Shown here: one piece after another, positions 32,752 through 41,680 of the stretch
Position numbering within the stretch: the stretch's first letter is position 1
How the letters are laid out: each line of letters begins with the position of its first letter
NCBI RefSeq assembly: GCF_900114605.1
Contig: NZ_FOTP01000005.1
Span: 186,001 to 250,000, forward strand
Reading direction: 5' to 3'
Source: Bradyrhizobium sp. NFR13
GTDB taxonomy: Bacteria > Pseudomonadota > Alphaproteobacteria > Rhizobiales > Xanthobacteraceae
Length of the DNA: 64,000 bases
The notes under the pieces: model-generated
What the model saw: only the letters and a program-made list of their open reading frames with translations
What the model was told of the DNA's origin: nothing
Databases searched by the model: none
Position numbers and translations under genes: made by a program

Positions 32752-34215
32752 TCAAGCTGCGTGCGCTGCCGCGCTCAGATGCTGGGCGACGATCCGCAGG
32801 TCATCGACGAAGTGCGCATATTCGCGGGCTCTGGCATCCTCGTCGGGCAGTCGTAGCAGATAGGAGGGATGCACGGTCACGAGAACCTGTGTGCCATCGT
32901 CAGCCTCGATGATCCGGCCACGCGTCTTGCCGATCGGCGTGATCTTGCCGAGCACGCTTTGGGCGGCTGTCGCGCCCATCGCGACGACGAGCTCGGGTTT
33001 CACTGACGCTTTTTCGCGCTCATACCAGGGACGGCACGCCTTGATCTCCGGCGTTGCCGGCTTCTGGTGCAGACGGAATTTTCCACGTGGCACGAATTTG
33101 AAGTGCTTCACGGCATTGGTGACATAGACCTTGTCCCTGACAATGCCGGCTTCCTTCAGCGCCTTGTCAAGCATTTGTCCGGCCGGCCCGACAAACGGCT
33201 TTCCGGCGAGGTCTTCCTTGTCGCCGGGCTGTTCGCCGACCATCATCACAGAAGCATGCTGCGGGCCTTCGCCGAACACGGTTTGCGTCGCATCCTTCCA
33301 CAAATGACAGGCACGGCAATCGGCGGCTTCGTCGCGCAATGCGGCAAGACTTTCCTTCCCGGTATGTTCGGCCGTTTTGGTCGTATGCGACTTGACCATG
33401 GTCTCCTCCCGACGTTGCGGTTTCTTGGGCGCGCTGGCCTCAGCCGCGATCATGTCACCTGTGATGCGTTCAGCTTGCGCGATCAGCGGTTTGATCAGTG
33501 CTGCTTCGGGCAGGTTGCGCCAGTATTTCTTCGGCATCTCGTTCTGCATCGCCTTGGTCTTCAACCGCGCCGGATTGAAGATGTTGGCGTAATAGGTCAG
33601 CCACACCTCTTCGAGTCGATCCTTGGTCGGCGCATCGGCCTTGCTGACGCCGGGCGTGATGGAAATCGCGTGACCGTCCCAATGCGCGCTGAGATCTGGC
33701 GTCAGGATCGACCACGCCATGTCGGCAAAGCGCCGCGCGAAGAACGCCGCGGCGAGTTCGACGATGTGATGTTCGGGCTCGAACCAGGCGACGAAATGCG
33801 ACTTCGGCTCGCGGCCGATTTCGCGAAACCGCACGAAAGCATGCATCTTGTGCTCGTCGCGCCGGACAGCCTTGGCCATCGCCTGCAATTTAGCGATGTC
33901 GGAATCGATCGCGACATGGATCAGATCGGGATTGTCGCGCAGCCGCCACAGCAGGCGATAGAGCAAGGCGAAGCGTTCGGGATCGCGATGCAGGATCGCA
34001 GTCTCGGCGAGCTCGACGAATTTGGCCGGAACGTTGAACGTGTCTTTTGCAGTGTCGGATAGCGACGTTGCTGGTGAGGCAGAGAACAATTCAGGCTCGG
34101 CGCCTGCAACCGTCCATGTCACATCGCCGGGAGCAATGTTGTTGAGCGCCAGTTTGCGCGCCGCCTTGCGCCAGCCTTCAAAGTCGGTGTCGCTCTCCAG
34201 CACGATGGTGTGCAT
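32752..34215 (-). CDS. udgX: UdgX-family uracil-DNA binding protein fused to a TIGR03915-type domain
   Basis: A 487-residue two-domain protein. Residues about 1-250 match the 'probable DNA metabolism protein' domain (TIGR03915/DUF4130) that usually accompanies a radical-SAM protein. Residues about 285-480 are a family-4-like uracil-DNA glycosylase of the UdgX type. CRACHLW (C300, C303) and C394 are Fe-S ligands, GEQPGDKED (328-336) is the active-site loop, and FRLHQKP carries His383. That His, in mycobacterial UdgX, bonds covalently to the abasic sugar and gives a stable protein-DNA adduct. It is the second gene of a radical-SAM/UdgX pair, 21 bp downstream. Confidence 0.9.
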   Translation of the reverse strand: MHTIVLESDTDFEGWRKAARKLALNNIAPGDVTWTVAGAEPELFSASPATSLSDTAKDTFNVPAKFVELAETAILHRDPERFALLYRLLWRLRDNPDLIHVAIDSDIAKLQAMAKAVRRDEHKMHAFVRFREIGREPKSHFVAWFEPEHHIVELAAAFFARRFADMAWSILTPDLSAHWDGHAISITPGVSKADAPTKDRLEEVWLTYYANIFNPARLKTKAMQNEMPKKYWRNLPEAALIKPLIAQAERITGDMIAAEASAPKKPQRREETMVKSHTTKTAEHTGKESLAALRDEAADCRACHLWKDATQTVFGEGPQHASVMMVGEQPGDKEDLAGKPFVGPAGQMLDKALKEAGIVRDKVYVTNAVKHFKFVPRGKFRLHQKPATPEIKACRPWYEREKASVKPELVVAMGATAAQSVLGKITPIGKTRGRIIEADDGTQVLVTVHPSYLLRLPDEDARAREYAHFVDDLRIVAQHLSAAAHAA

Positions 34216-34236
34216 CGGGTCTCCTGAAATGAAATT

Positions 34237-35478
34237 CTAGAATCCCAATCCCAATTGGGTTGCCTTCGGTTTGAACCGCTCCGCCAGATTCGCGCCGTCC
34301 AGCAAATTCACGGCGGGGCGGTGATCCGGAAGAACGATGAAAGGCAGTGCCTTGTTCCGCGGGATATGCAGCCGGGCGAGATCACCGACGCGGATCGACG
34401 AGATACGGCGCGTTTCGATGATCCGCTGCACGGCCTTGGCGCCAAAGCCGGGCACGCGCAAAAGGTCTTCGCGGCTGGCGCTGTTGACGTCGAGCGGGAA
34501 GCGCTCGCGGTTTCGCAGCGCCCAGGCGAGCTTCGGATCCATGTCCAGCGACAGCATGCCGTCGGCGTCGTCGACGATTTCATCGGCCTCGAAGCCATAG
34601 AAGCGCATCAGCCAGTCGGCCTGATACAGTCGATGCTCGCGGATCAGCGGCGGCGCGCGCAGCGGCAGCGAACGGCTCGCATCGGGGATCGGGCTGAAGG
34701 CGGAGTAATAGATGCGCTTCAGATTGTAGGACCCGTAGAGGTTGGCCGAGGTCCGGATGATGGTTGAATCATTGGCGCTGTCGGCGCCGACGATCATCTG
34801 CGTGCTCTGGCCGGCCGGCGCAAAACGCGGCCCGACTTTGCCGCGTGGCGTCGGCTTGCGCCCTTCGCGGGCTTCGTCGAGTTTCAGCCGCAAGCGTCCC
34901 ATCGTTCGTCGGATGGCGCGAACGTTTTTCTCCGGTGCCAGCTTCGCCAGACTGTCTTCTTCCGGCACCTCGATATTGATGGAGAGGCGGTCGGCATGTT
35001 TGCCAGCCTCGGTAATTAGTACATCGTCGGCTTCTGGAATGGTCTTGAGATGGATATAGCCGCGGAAGTGATGCTCCTCGCGCAGTTTTCGCGCGACGGC
35101 GACAACCTGTTCCATCGTGTAATCGGCGCTGCGGATGATGCCCGACGAGAGAAACAGTCCCTCGATGTAATTGCGCCGGTAGAAATCCAGCGTCAGTTGG
35201 ACGACCTCATCGACGGTGAAGCGGGCGCGCGTCACATTGCTGGAGGCGCGGTTGACGCAATAAAGGCAATCGTAATTGCAGGCATTGGTGAGCAGGATCT
35301 TCAGCAGCGAGATGCAGCGGCCGTCCGGCGCATAGGAATGACAGATCCCCATGCCTGCGTCGGTCGAGCCGACGCCTTTGCCGTCGCGGGAGTCCCGTTT
35401 CTCGGTACCGCTGGACGCACAGGACGCGTCGTATTTCGCGGCATCCGCCAGGATCTCCAGCTTGCGCTTCACGTCCAT
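34237..35478 (-). CDS. Radical SAM DNA modification/repair protein (TIGR03916 type)
   Basis: A 413-residue protein. CNYDCLYC supplies the CX3CX2C ligands (C67, C71, C74) of the radical-SAM 4Fe-4S cluster. Near residue 335 a helix-hairpin-helix, LRVPGFGAKAVQRIIETRR, suggests DNA contact, which suits the predicted 'DNA modification/repair' role. The start at 35478 (MDVKRKLEIL) follows AAGGGA; the frame is open to 35502. It heads the udgX operon and is divergent from imuA. A LexA box lies 85 bp upstream, so SOS control is plausible. The reaction is unknown. Confidence 0.88.
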   Translation of the reverse strand: MDVKRKLEILADAAKYDASCASSGTEKRDSRDGKGVGSTDAGMGICHSYAPDGRCISLLKILLTNACNYDCLYCVNRASSNVTRARFTVDEVVQLTLDFYRRNYIEGLFLSSGIIRSADYTMEQVVAVARKLREEHHFRGYIHLKTIPEADDVLITEAGKHADRLSINIEVPEEDSLAKLAPEKNVRAIRRTMGRLRLKLDEAREGRKPTPRGKVGPRFAPAGQSTQMIVGADSANDSTIIRTSANLYGSYNLKRIYYSAFSPIPDASRSLPLRAPPLIREHRLYQADWLMRFYGFEADEIVDDADGMLSLDMDPKLAWALRNRERFPLDVNSASREDLLRVPGFGAKAVQRIIETRRISSIRVGDLARLHIPRNKALPFIVLPDHRPAVNLLDGANLAERFKPKATQLGLGF

Positions 35479-35530
35479 GTTCAAAAATCCCTTTGATTCC
35501 AAACGCTAAAAAAGTGGCTGATGATCCCGA

Positions 35531-35577
35531 TTGACTCGGCTTGCCATCTTAGCTTTATATTAGAACATATCATGAAC
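35531..35577. promoter_or_regulatory. imuA promoter with alphaproteobacterial LexA (SOS) box
   Basis: GAAC (35563-35566), seven bases, GAAC (35574-35577) is the direct repeat bound by LexA in alphaproteobacteria (GTTC-N7-GTTC on the other strand). TTGACT (35531-35536) and TTATAT (35555-35560) form a promoter reading towards imuA, so bound LexA would cover the start region. The same box stands upstream of the divergent radical-SAM gene. Confidence 0.88.
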
Positions 35578-35640
35578 AAATGGGCCGGCAATGGGTTCAC
35601 TAAAAACCCGCCACGGCAAAACAATTTCGAGGAGCGGCGC

Positions 35641-36432
35641 ATGACCGGCGCACGCATGACCACGCTCGCGCAATTGCGCGGCAGCATCGAACGCATCGAG
35701 ACCCACAGCGATACCTATGCGCCGGATCGCGTGTCGCTCGGTCATGCCGAGGCGGACGCGGCGCTGCAAGGCGGCCTCGCGCGTGGCACCATGCATGAGG
35801 TATTCGCCGAAGGTCGTCACAGCGCGGCGGCCACGGGCTTTGTCGCCGGCCTCGCGCATCGTGTCTCGGCAAAGCGGCCGCTGCTGTGGATCCGGCAGGA
35901 TTTCTCCGAACGCGAATGCGGCGCGCTGGCCATGAGCGGCTGGCGCGAGCTCGGTCTCGATCCGCGCTTGCTGGTCACCGTGCGCGCGCCCGATGTCGAG
36001 ACGGCATTGCGGACCACGGCTGATGCGCTGGCCTGCGACGCGCTGGGCAGCGTCGTGCTCGAGACCTGGGGCGACAGCAAACAGTTCGATCTCGTCGCCA
36101 GCCGCAAACTCACGCTGGCAGCGCGCGGCTCTGGCGTCACGTGCCTGTTGCTGCGGACTGCAGGCGTTCCGGCCTCGAGTACGGCAGAGACGCGCTGGAT
36201 CATCCGCTCCGCGCATTCGCCGCCATTCAGGCCCTGGCAATCATGGGGCGCGCCCATGCTCGACGTGCAACTGGTTCGAAATCGTCACGGCCCGAACGGG
36301 CAATGGATCATGGAATGGAAGTGTGATGAGTGCGTTTTCCGTGACACATCGGCGCATCCTCAGCCTGTGGCTGCCGCGCCTGCCAACCGATCGCATCAAA
36401 CGTCAGCTCGCGCGCAACGGCGCGCCAGCTAA
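35641..36432 (+). CDS. imuA: ImuA, RecA-like mutasome accessory protein
   Basis: A 263-residue RecA/SulA-like protein, partner of ImuB and DnaE2 in SOS mutagenesis. GGLARGTMHEVFAEGRHSAAATGF stands where RecA has its Walker A region, but the canonical GKT is absent. RPLLWIRQDFSERECGALAMSG and CLLLRTAGVPASSTAETRW are typical of the family; both are given in shortened form. The ATG at 35641 has GAGGAG six bases upstream and lies 64 bp after the LexA box. Its 3' end overlaps imuB by 107 bp in another frame. Confidence 0.88.
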   Translation: MTGARMTTLAQLRGSIERIETHSDTYAPDRVSLGHAEADAALQGGLARGTMHEVFAEGRHSAAATGFVAGLAHRVSAKRPLLWIRQDFSERECGALAMSGWRELGLDPRLLVTVRAPDVETALRTTADALACDALGSVVLETWGDSKQFDLVASRKLTLAARGSGVTCLLLRTAGVPASSTAETRWIIRSAHSPPFRPWQSWGAPMLDVQLVRNRHGPNGQWIMEWKCDECVFRDTSAHPQPVAAAPANRSHQTSARAQRRAS

Positions 36433-37912
36433 TCTGCAAGCAAGTATTGTCGTCGCCAAGCAAAGCAATGCGCTGCAGATTTCCGCGCTGGACGATGCCG
36501 CGGCGAAGCTCGGCCTTGAACCCGGTCTGCCGCTCGCCAATGCCCGTGCGGTCTGTCCGGACATTCAGGTGTTCGATGCTGATCCTGTCGCCGATACGCA
36601 GGTACTGACCGACATCGCCGATTGGTGCGACCGCTTCACGCCACTCGTGGCGCTGGATCTGCCGCATGGCCTGTTTCTCGACATCACCGGCTGTGCCCAT
36701 CTGTTCGGTGGCGAGGCCGCACTGATGCAGCAGCTCTGCGCGGCGCTGTCGCGGCAGGGTTTTATTGTCAGTGCGGCGATTGCGGGGACATCGACATGCG
36801 CGCGCACGCTCAGTCGATATGCACATGGCCGGATCGTCGCCGCGGGCGAGGAGGCCAAGGCAGTGACGCCGCTGCCGCTGTTCACGCTCGGCGCCGATGA
36901 AGCAATCATCCGTGGATTGCGCCGTGCCGGCTTGAAGACCATCGGCGATGTCGCCTCGCGGTCGCGCCCCGAAATCACCGCACGTTTCGGCGCGGAATTC
37001 ACGACGCTGCTGGAGCAGGCGCTGGGGCAAAGTGATGCGCCGATCTCGCCGCGCAAGCCGCTACCGGATTATATCATCGAGCAACGTTTCGCCGAACCGA
37101 TTGCCACCGATGGCGTGATTACGCTGACACTGGCCAAGCTGGCACGCACGCTGATCGATGCGATGGACAGGCAGGGCAAGGGCGCGCGACGACTGGAAGC
37201 GGCGTTCTTCCGCACCGATGGCGCGGTGCGGGTGATCACCGCGGAAACCGGCCTGCCGGTGACCAAAGGCGAGGTGATCGACCGGTTGTTCCGCGAGCGA
37301 CTGGACGCGATTGCAGATCCACTCGATCCCGGATTCGGTTTCGATATGATCCGCCTGTCAGCCAGCCGTACGGAAATCGTCGTGCAGCAGCAGCGCGACC
37401 TCGATGCCAATGTTCACGCCAATGACGAACTGGCCGACCTGATCGATCGTATCGCCGCGCGGATCGGGCCGCGGCGTGTGCTGGTTTATCTGCCCGTCGA
37501 GAGTCACATTCCGGAACGCGCGATGCTGGGTGTGCCGGCACAGCATCATCTGGCTGCCGCCATGCAGGCAGCATGGCCAGTGCGTGAAGACGAACCGCCT
37601 TTGCGGCCATTACGGTTGTTCGAGCAGCCCGAACTGATCGACGTCCCGCTTGCGGAGTTTCCAGACAAGCCACCGAAGAAGTTCACCTGGCGACGCGTCT
37701 CTCACAACGTCGTTTATGTGGAAGGTCCGGAGCGTGTGTCGATGGAGTGGTGGCGCTCGCAGGAGGCGAAGCCGACGCGCGATTACTTTCGTGTCGAGGA
37801 TGAGGCAGGTCAACGCTTCTGGCTCTTCCGCGACGGGCTGTATGGCGAGATCAGGGATGCGGACAATCAAGTCGTTTCGCCGCAATGGTTCGTGCATGGG
37901 CTGTTCGCATGA
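36326..37912 (+). CDS. imuB: ImuB, inactive Y-family polymerase-like mutasome subunit
   Basis: A 528-residue protein built like a Y-family DNA polymerase. RRILSLWLPRLPTDRIKRQL begins the palm region, and ALDLPHGLFLDITGCAHLFGG replaces the catalytic acidic motif: ImuB proteins lack the metal-binding acid set and act as a hub linking the clamp, ImuA and DnaE2. The start ATG at 36326 lies within imuA and begins at the family N-terminus; the frame is open upstream, but that part reads imuA out of frame. It ends in an ATGA overlap with dnaE2 (37909-37912). Confidence 0.88.
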   Translation: MSAFSVTHRRILSLWLPRLPTDRIKRQLARNGAPANLQASIVVAKQSNALQISALDDAAAKLGLEPGLPLANARAVCPDIQVFDADPVADTQVLTDIADWCDRFTPLVALDLPHGLFLDITGCAHLFGGEAALMQQLCAALSRQGFIVSAAIAGTSTCARTLSRYAHGRIVAAGEEAKAVTPLPLFTLGADEAIIRGLRRAGLKTIGDVASRSRPEITARFGAEFTTLLEQALGQSDAPISPRKPLPDYIIEQRFAEPIATDGVITLTLAKLARTLIDAMDRQGKGARRLEAAFFRTDGAVRVITAETGLPVTKGEVIDRLFRERLDAIADPLDPGFGFDMIRLSASRTEIVVQQQRDLDANVHANDELADLIDRIAARIGPRRVLVYLPVESHIPERAMLGVPAQHHLAAAMQAAWPVREDEPPLRPLRLFEQPELIDVPLAEFPDKPPKKFTWRRVSHNVVYVEGPERVSMEWWRSQEAKPTRDYFRVEDEAGQRFWLFRDGLYGEIRDADNQVVSPQWFVHGLFA

Positions 37913-40900
37913 GCACGGGCGGCGCCGGCGCGCCTGATTATGCCGAGATTGGCGTCACCAGCAATTTCTCGTTCCTGCGCGGCGCGTCGCATCCGCAGAA
38001 CTATGTGCATCAGGCCAGTATCGAACGGCTTTATGCCATCGGCATTGCCGATCATAACACCATGGCCGGTGTGGTGCGTGCCTTTGCCGAGCTGGACCAC
38101 AAGGATCTTGTCTACAAACCGAAGCTTCTGATCGGCACACGGCTGGTCTTCAATGACGGCACGCCTGACATCCTTGCCTATCCGTGCGACCGCGCTGCCT
38201 ATGGTCGACTGTGTCGGCTACTCAGCATGGGCAAGCTGCGCGGCAACAAGGGTGAATGCCTGCTGCAGCTCGGCGATCTCGCGGAGCTCAGCGAAGGGGT
38301 GTTGCTTGTTCTAATGCCGAGCTATCGGATCGACAGTGATCTTGTCCTGTGCACGCTCGATGCACTATCGGGCCTGCCAGCGGAAGGCATCTGGCTTGGC
38401 GCCAGTCCGTTTCATCGCGGGGATGACAGGCGTCGTCTGGCAAAGCTGCAGCGCATCGCATCCACTGCGTGCGTGCCTCTGATCGCCACCAATGACGTGC
38501 TCTATCACACGCCAAATCGCCGCATCCTGCAGGACGTGGTCAGTTGTATTCGCGAGAAGACCACTATCGAGCAGGCCGGCCGCGTGCTGGAAATGAATGC
38601 CGAGCGGCATCTCAAGCCGGCTGCTGAGATGGCTCGGCTGTTTCGCGATTATCCCGATGCGATCCGTGAAACCATCCGTTTTTCCGATCGCATCACGTTT
38701 TCATTGAACCAACTCCAATACCAATATCCCGACGAACCGGTGCCGCCGGGAAAGACCGCGCAGCAGCATCTTGAAGATCTGACCTGGGAAGGAATGAAAC
38801 GGCATTTTCCTAAGACAGAAGATCCGAAGCTTGTTGCCACCTTGGAAAAGGAACTCGCGCTCATTAAGGAGCTCGGCTATGCGCATTATTTTCTGACTGT
38901 CCACGATATCGTCCGCTATGCGCGCAGCCAGAACATCCTGTGTCAGGGCAGGGGCTCGGCGGCCAATTCAGCGGTTTGCTATATGCTCGACATCACCTCG
39001 GTGAATCCCGCCGAGGTTGATCTCCTGTTCGAGCGCTTCATCTCCAAGGAACGGCTTGAGCCGCCGGACATCGACGTCGATTTCGAGCACGTCCGGCGCG
39101 AAGAGGTGATGCAGTATGTCTACAAAAGATACGGCCGTCATCGCGCGGCAATCATCGCCACCGTCATCCACTACCGGCCGCGCTCGGCAATCCGCGATGT
39201 CGGCAAGGCGCTGGGGCTGACCGAGGACGTCACCTCGGCGCTGGCCGACACCGTCTGGGGCAGTTGGGGCAAGGGTCTCAACGAGATGCAGGTCAAACAG
39301 GCGGGGCTTGATCCATCCAATCCGATGATCATGCGCGCGGTCGAGCTGGCCACCGAGCTGATCGAATTTCCGCGCCATCTGTCGCAGCATGTCGGCGGCT
39401 ATGTGCTGACGCAGGACCGGCTCGATACCTATGTGCCGATCGGCAATGCGGCGATGGATGACCGTACCTTCATCGAATGGGACAAGGACGATGTCGACAC
39501 GATGAAGATAATGAAGGTCGACGTGCTCGCGCTGGGCATGCTGACCTGCATTCGGAAATGTTTTGACCTGATCTTTCGTCACAAGGAGAGGCGCTACGAA
39601 CTCAAGGACATCAAAGCGGAGGCCAAGGATGCCCCACCGGTTTTCGCGATGCTCCAACGCGGTGAATCTCTGGGCGTGTTCCAGGTCGAAAGCCGCGCGC
39701 AGATGAATATGCTGCCGCGGCTGAAGCCGAAGACATTCTACGACCTTGTCATCGAGGTGGCGATCGTTCGTCCGGGGCCGATCCAGGGAAACATGGTGCA
39801 TCCCTATCTCAAGCGGCGGGCGATGAAGCCGGAAGATATCGAATATCCACACCCCAAAGGGGGGGATGAAAATGAGTTGCGCAAGGTTCTGCACAAAACC
39901 CTCGGCGTGCCGTTGTTCCAGGAACAAGCCATGCGCATCGCGATTGAAGCGGCGCATTTCACTCCGGAGGAGGCGAACGGTCTGCGCCGCGCCATGGCGA
40001 CGTTTCGCAATGTCGGCACCATGCATACGTTCGAGGAGAAGATGGTCGGCAAGATGATCGACCGTGGTTACGACAAGGCTTTCGCCACCAGTTGCTTCGA
40101 TCAGATCAAGGGCTTTGGCAGCTACGGTTTTCCCGAGAGCCATGCGGCGAGTTTTGCGCAACTGGTCTATGTCTCGTCATGGCTGAAACATTATCATCCG
40201 GATGTATTCTGCTGCGGGCTCTTGAATTCGCAACCGATGGGATTTTACGCACCTTCGCAGATCGTGCGCGACGCGCGCGACAACGGCGTCGATGTGCGGG
40301 AGATCGATGTGTCCTTCAGTCATTCGCAGAATACGCTAGAAGAACCGAGCGGAGACTATTGCGCCGTTCGCCTCGGCTTTCGCCAGATCGATGGGTTCAA
40401 ATGGGCGGATCCGGATGAGGAGCGCGAACGTGCAAAAGCTGGCAAGCCGCCGGGAGAAGATTGGGGCAAGCGCATCGTTGCCGCGCGAGAGCTACAGCCT
40501 TTCACCTCGCTGGAAGATTTCGCCCGCGATACCGCTTTGCCAAAACGCGCGCTGATCATGCTCGCCGATGCCGATGCATTTCGCTCGATCGGGCTCGATC
40601 GCCGTGCCGCACTATGGGCGGTAAGGCGACTGCCCGATGATGTGCCGTTGCCGTTGTTCGAAGTTGCGACCGCGCGCGAGCAGCCGGACGAGAATGCGAA
40701 GCCTCTGCCTGAGATGCCTTTGCCCGAACAGGTGGTCGCCGATTATCAGACTATCCGGCTGTCACTGAAGGGACATCCGATGGAGTTCTTGCGCGCGAAT
40801 TTCACGCGGGAAAAAGTGGTGACCTGCGCGAGCATTGTGGATGCCAATGACAGACGGCGGGTGCGTTGTGCCGGCGTCGTGCTGGTGCGGCAGCGGCCGG

Positions 40901-41262
40901 GCAGCGCCAATGGCGTTGTCTTCATGACGCTGGAAGACGAGACCGGCATCGCCAATATCGTGGTATGGCCGAAGGTGATGGAGCAATTTCGCAGGGAGGT
41001 CATGGGTTCCAGGCTCATCCTGGTCGAGGGACGCATCCAGAGTAGTCCGGAAAAGGTCGTCCATCTGGTTGCCGAACGGCTGATCGATTGCTCGGACGAT
41101 CTGAAGCATCTTGGCAACGATGCGCTCGGGCCGTCCCGACAAATGCTGTCAGGCCCCGAACCGGTCAATGACGATCGCCGCGAGCATCCCGACAACCCCG
41201 CCCAGCGCATTCGCCATCCGCGCAATGTCCGGATTCTGCCGCGCTCGCGGGATTTCCATTAA
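37909..41262 (+). CDS. dnaE2: Error-prone DNA polymerase DnaE2
   Basis: A 1117-residue C-family polymerase that carries out damage-induced translesion synthesis. The N-terminal PHP domain shows AEIGVTSNFSFLRGASHP and GIADHNTMAGVVRA. The polymerase core has GRGSAANSAVCYMLDIT and PPDIDVDFEHVRREEV with the catalytic aspartates. The C-terminal OB domain (about 970-1060) precedes the basic tail RHPRNVRILPRSRDFH, diagnostic of DnaE2. No frameshift is seen and the length is normal. The start ATG overlaps the imuB stop, which couples the two. Under LexA control through the imuA promoter. Confidence 0.95.
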   Translation: MSTGGAGAPDYAEIGVTSNFSFLRGASHPQNYVHQASIERLYAIGIADHNTMAGVVRAFAELDHKDLVYKPKLLIGTRLVFNDGTPDILAYPCDRAAYGRLCRLLSMGKLRGNKGECLLQLGDLAELSEGVLLVLMPSYRIDSDLVLCTLDALSGLPAEGIWLGASPFHRGDDRRRLAKLQRIASTACVPLIATNDVLYHTPNRRILQDVVSCIREKTTIEQAGRVLEMNAERHLKPAAEMARLFRDYPDAIRETIRFSDRITFSLNQLQYQYPDEPVPPGKTAQQHLEDLTWEGMKRHFPKTEDPKLVATLEKELALIKELGYAHYFLTVHDIVRYARSQNILCQGRGSAANSAVCYMLDITSVNPAEVDLLFERFISKERLEPPDIDVDFEHVRREEVMQYVYKRYGRHRAAIIATVIHYRPRSAIRDVGKALGLTEDVTSALADTVWGSWGKGLNEMQVKQAGLDPSNPMIMRAVELATELIEFPRHLSQHVGGYVLTQDRLDTYVPIGNAAMDDRTFIEWDKDDVDTMKIMKVDVLALGMLTCIRKCFDLIFRHKERRYELKDIKAEAKDAPPVFAMLQRGESLGVFQVESRAQMNMLPRLKPKTFYDLVIEVAIVRPGPIQGNMVHPYLKRRAMKPEDIEYPHPKGGDENELRKVLHKTLGVPLFQEQAMRIAIEAAHFTPEEANGLRRAMATFRNVGTMHTFEEKMVGKMIDRGYDKAFATSCFDQIKGFGSYGFPESHAASFAQLVYVSSWLKHYHPDVFCCGLLNSQPMGFYAPSQIVRDARDNGVDVREIDVSFSHSQNTLEEPSGDYCAVRLGFRQIDGFKWADPDEERERAKAGKPPGEDWGKRIVAARELQPFTSLEDFARDTALPKRALIMLADADAFRSIGLDRRAALWAVRRLPDDVPLPLFEVATAREQPDENAKPLPEMPLPEQVVADYQTIRLSLKGHPMEFLRANFTREKVVTCASIVDANDRRRVRCAGVVLVRQRPGSANGVVFMTLEDETGIANIVVWPKVMEQFRREVMGSRLILVEGRIQSSPEKVVHLVAERLIDCSDDLKHLGNDALGPSRQMLSGPEPVNDDRREHPDNPAQRIRHPRNVRILPRSRDFH

Positions 41263-41294
41263 GCGCCATTCAGAAACCATTCAGCCGTTCTTAC

Positions 41295-41582
41295 CTATTC
41301 AGGTGATGCACCGACTGGCGGTCCGCCGGGTGGCCGGTGCAGGAAAGTAATAGTGGCATAGGCGCCGATCCATGAACCGACGGCGGCGAAACCCACATAC
41401 ATCCAGTTTTCGGTATAGCTGATGACGGCATAGGACGAGAGTACATACCAGACGCTGCTCCAGGTGGCCGCAGGTATGCGCCGACGGGCTACCACCGCAG
41501 AGGTGAACATCACATAGACCGCGTCGGTGGCAGCCGTGGCCAGCACCACGGCACCGGCTGTCAATGGATCGATGGTGGCCAT
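41295..41582 (-). CDS. Small conserved membrane protein of unknown function
   Basis: A 95-residue protein with three hydrophobic segments, at about residues 8-30, 42-58 and 62-82, and a proline-rich cytoplasmic tail (HRPPGGPPVGASPE). Trp, Tyr and Thr are frequent in the second segment (TWSSVWYVLSSYAVISYTENW). A GGAGAG ribosome site lies directly before the ATG, which supports that it is a real gene. I do not recognise a function. It is convergent with dnaE2 (32 bp between stops) and divergent from the CoA-transferase gene. Confidence 0.7.
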   Translation of the reverse strand: MATIDPLTAGAVVLATAATDAVYVMFTSAVVARRRIPAATWSSVWYVLSSYAVISYTENWMYVGFAAVGSWIGAYATITFLHRPPGGPPVGASPE

Positions 41583-41680
41583 GGTCTCTCCTCCATGCTT
41601 GTACAGGATGATGCGATGACGGATGTGGTCACCTGGAAGCGTGAGCTGAATCGGTGGCGTGGGAAAGGGGGAGAGTGTTG

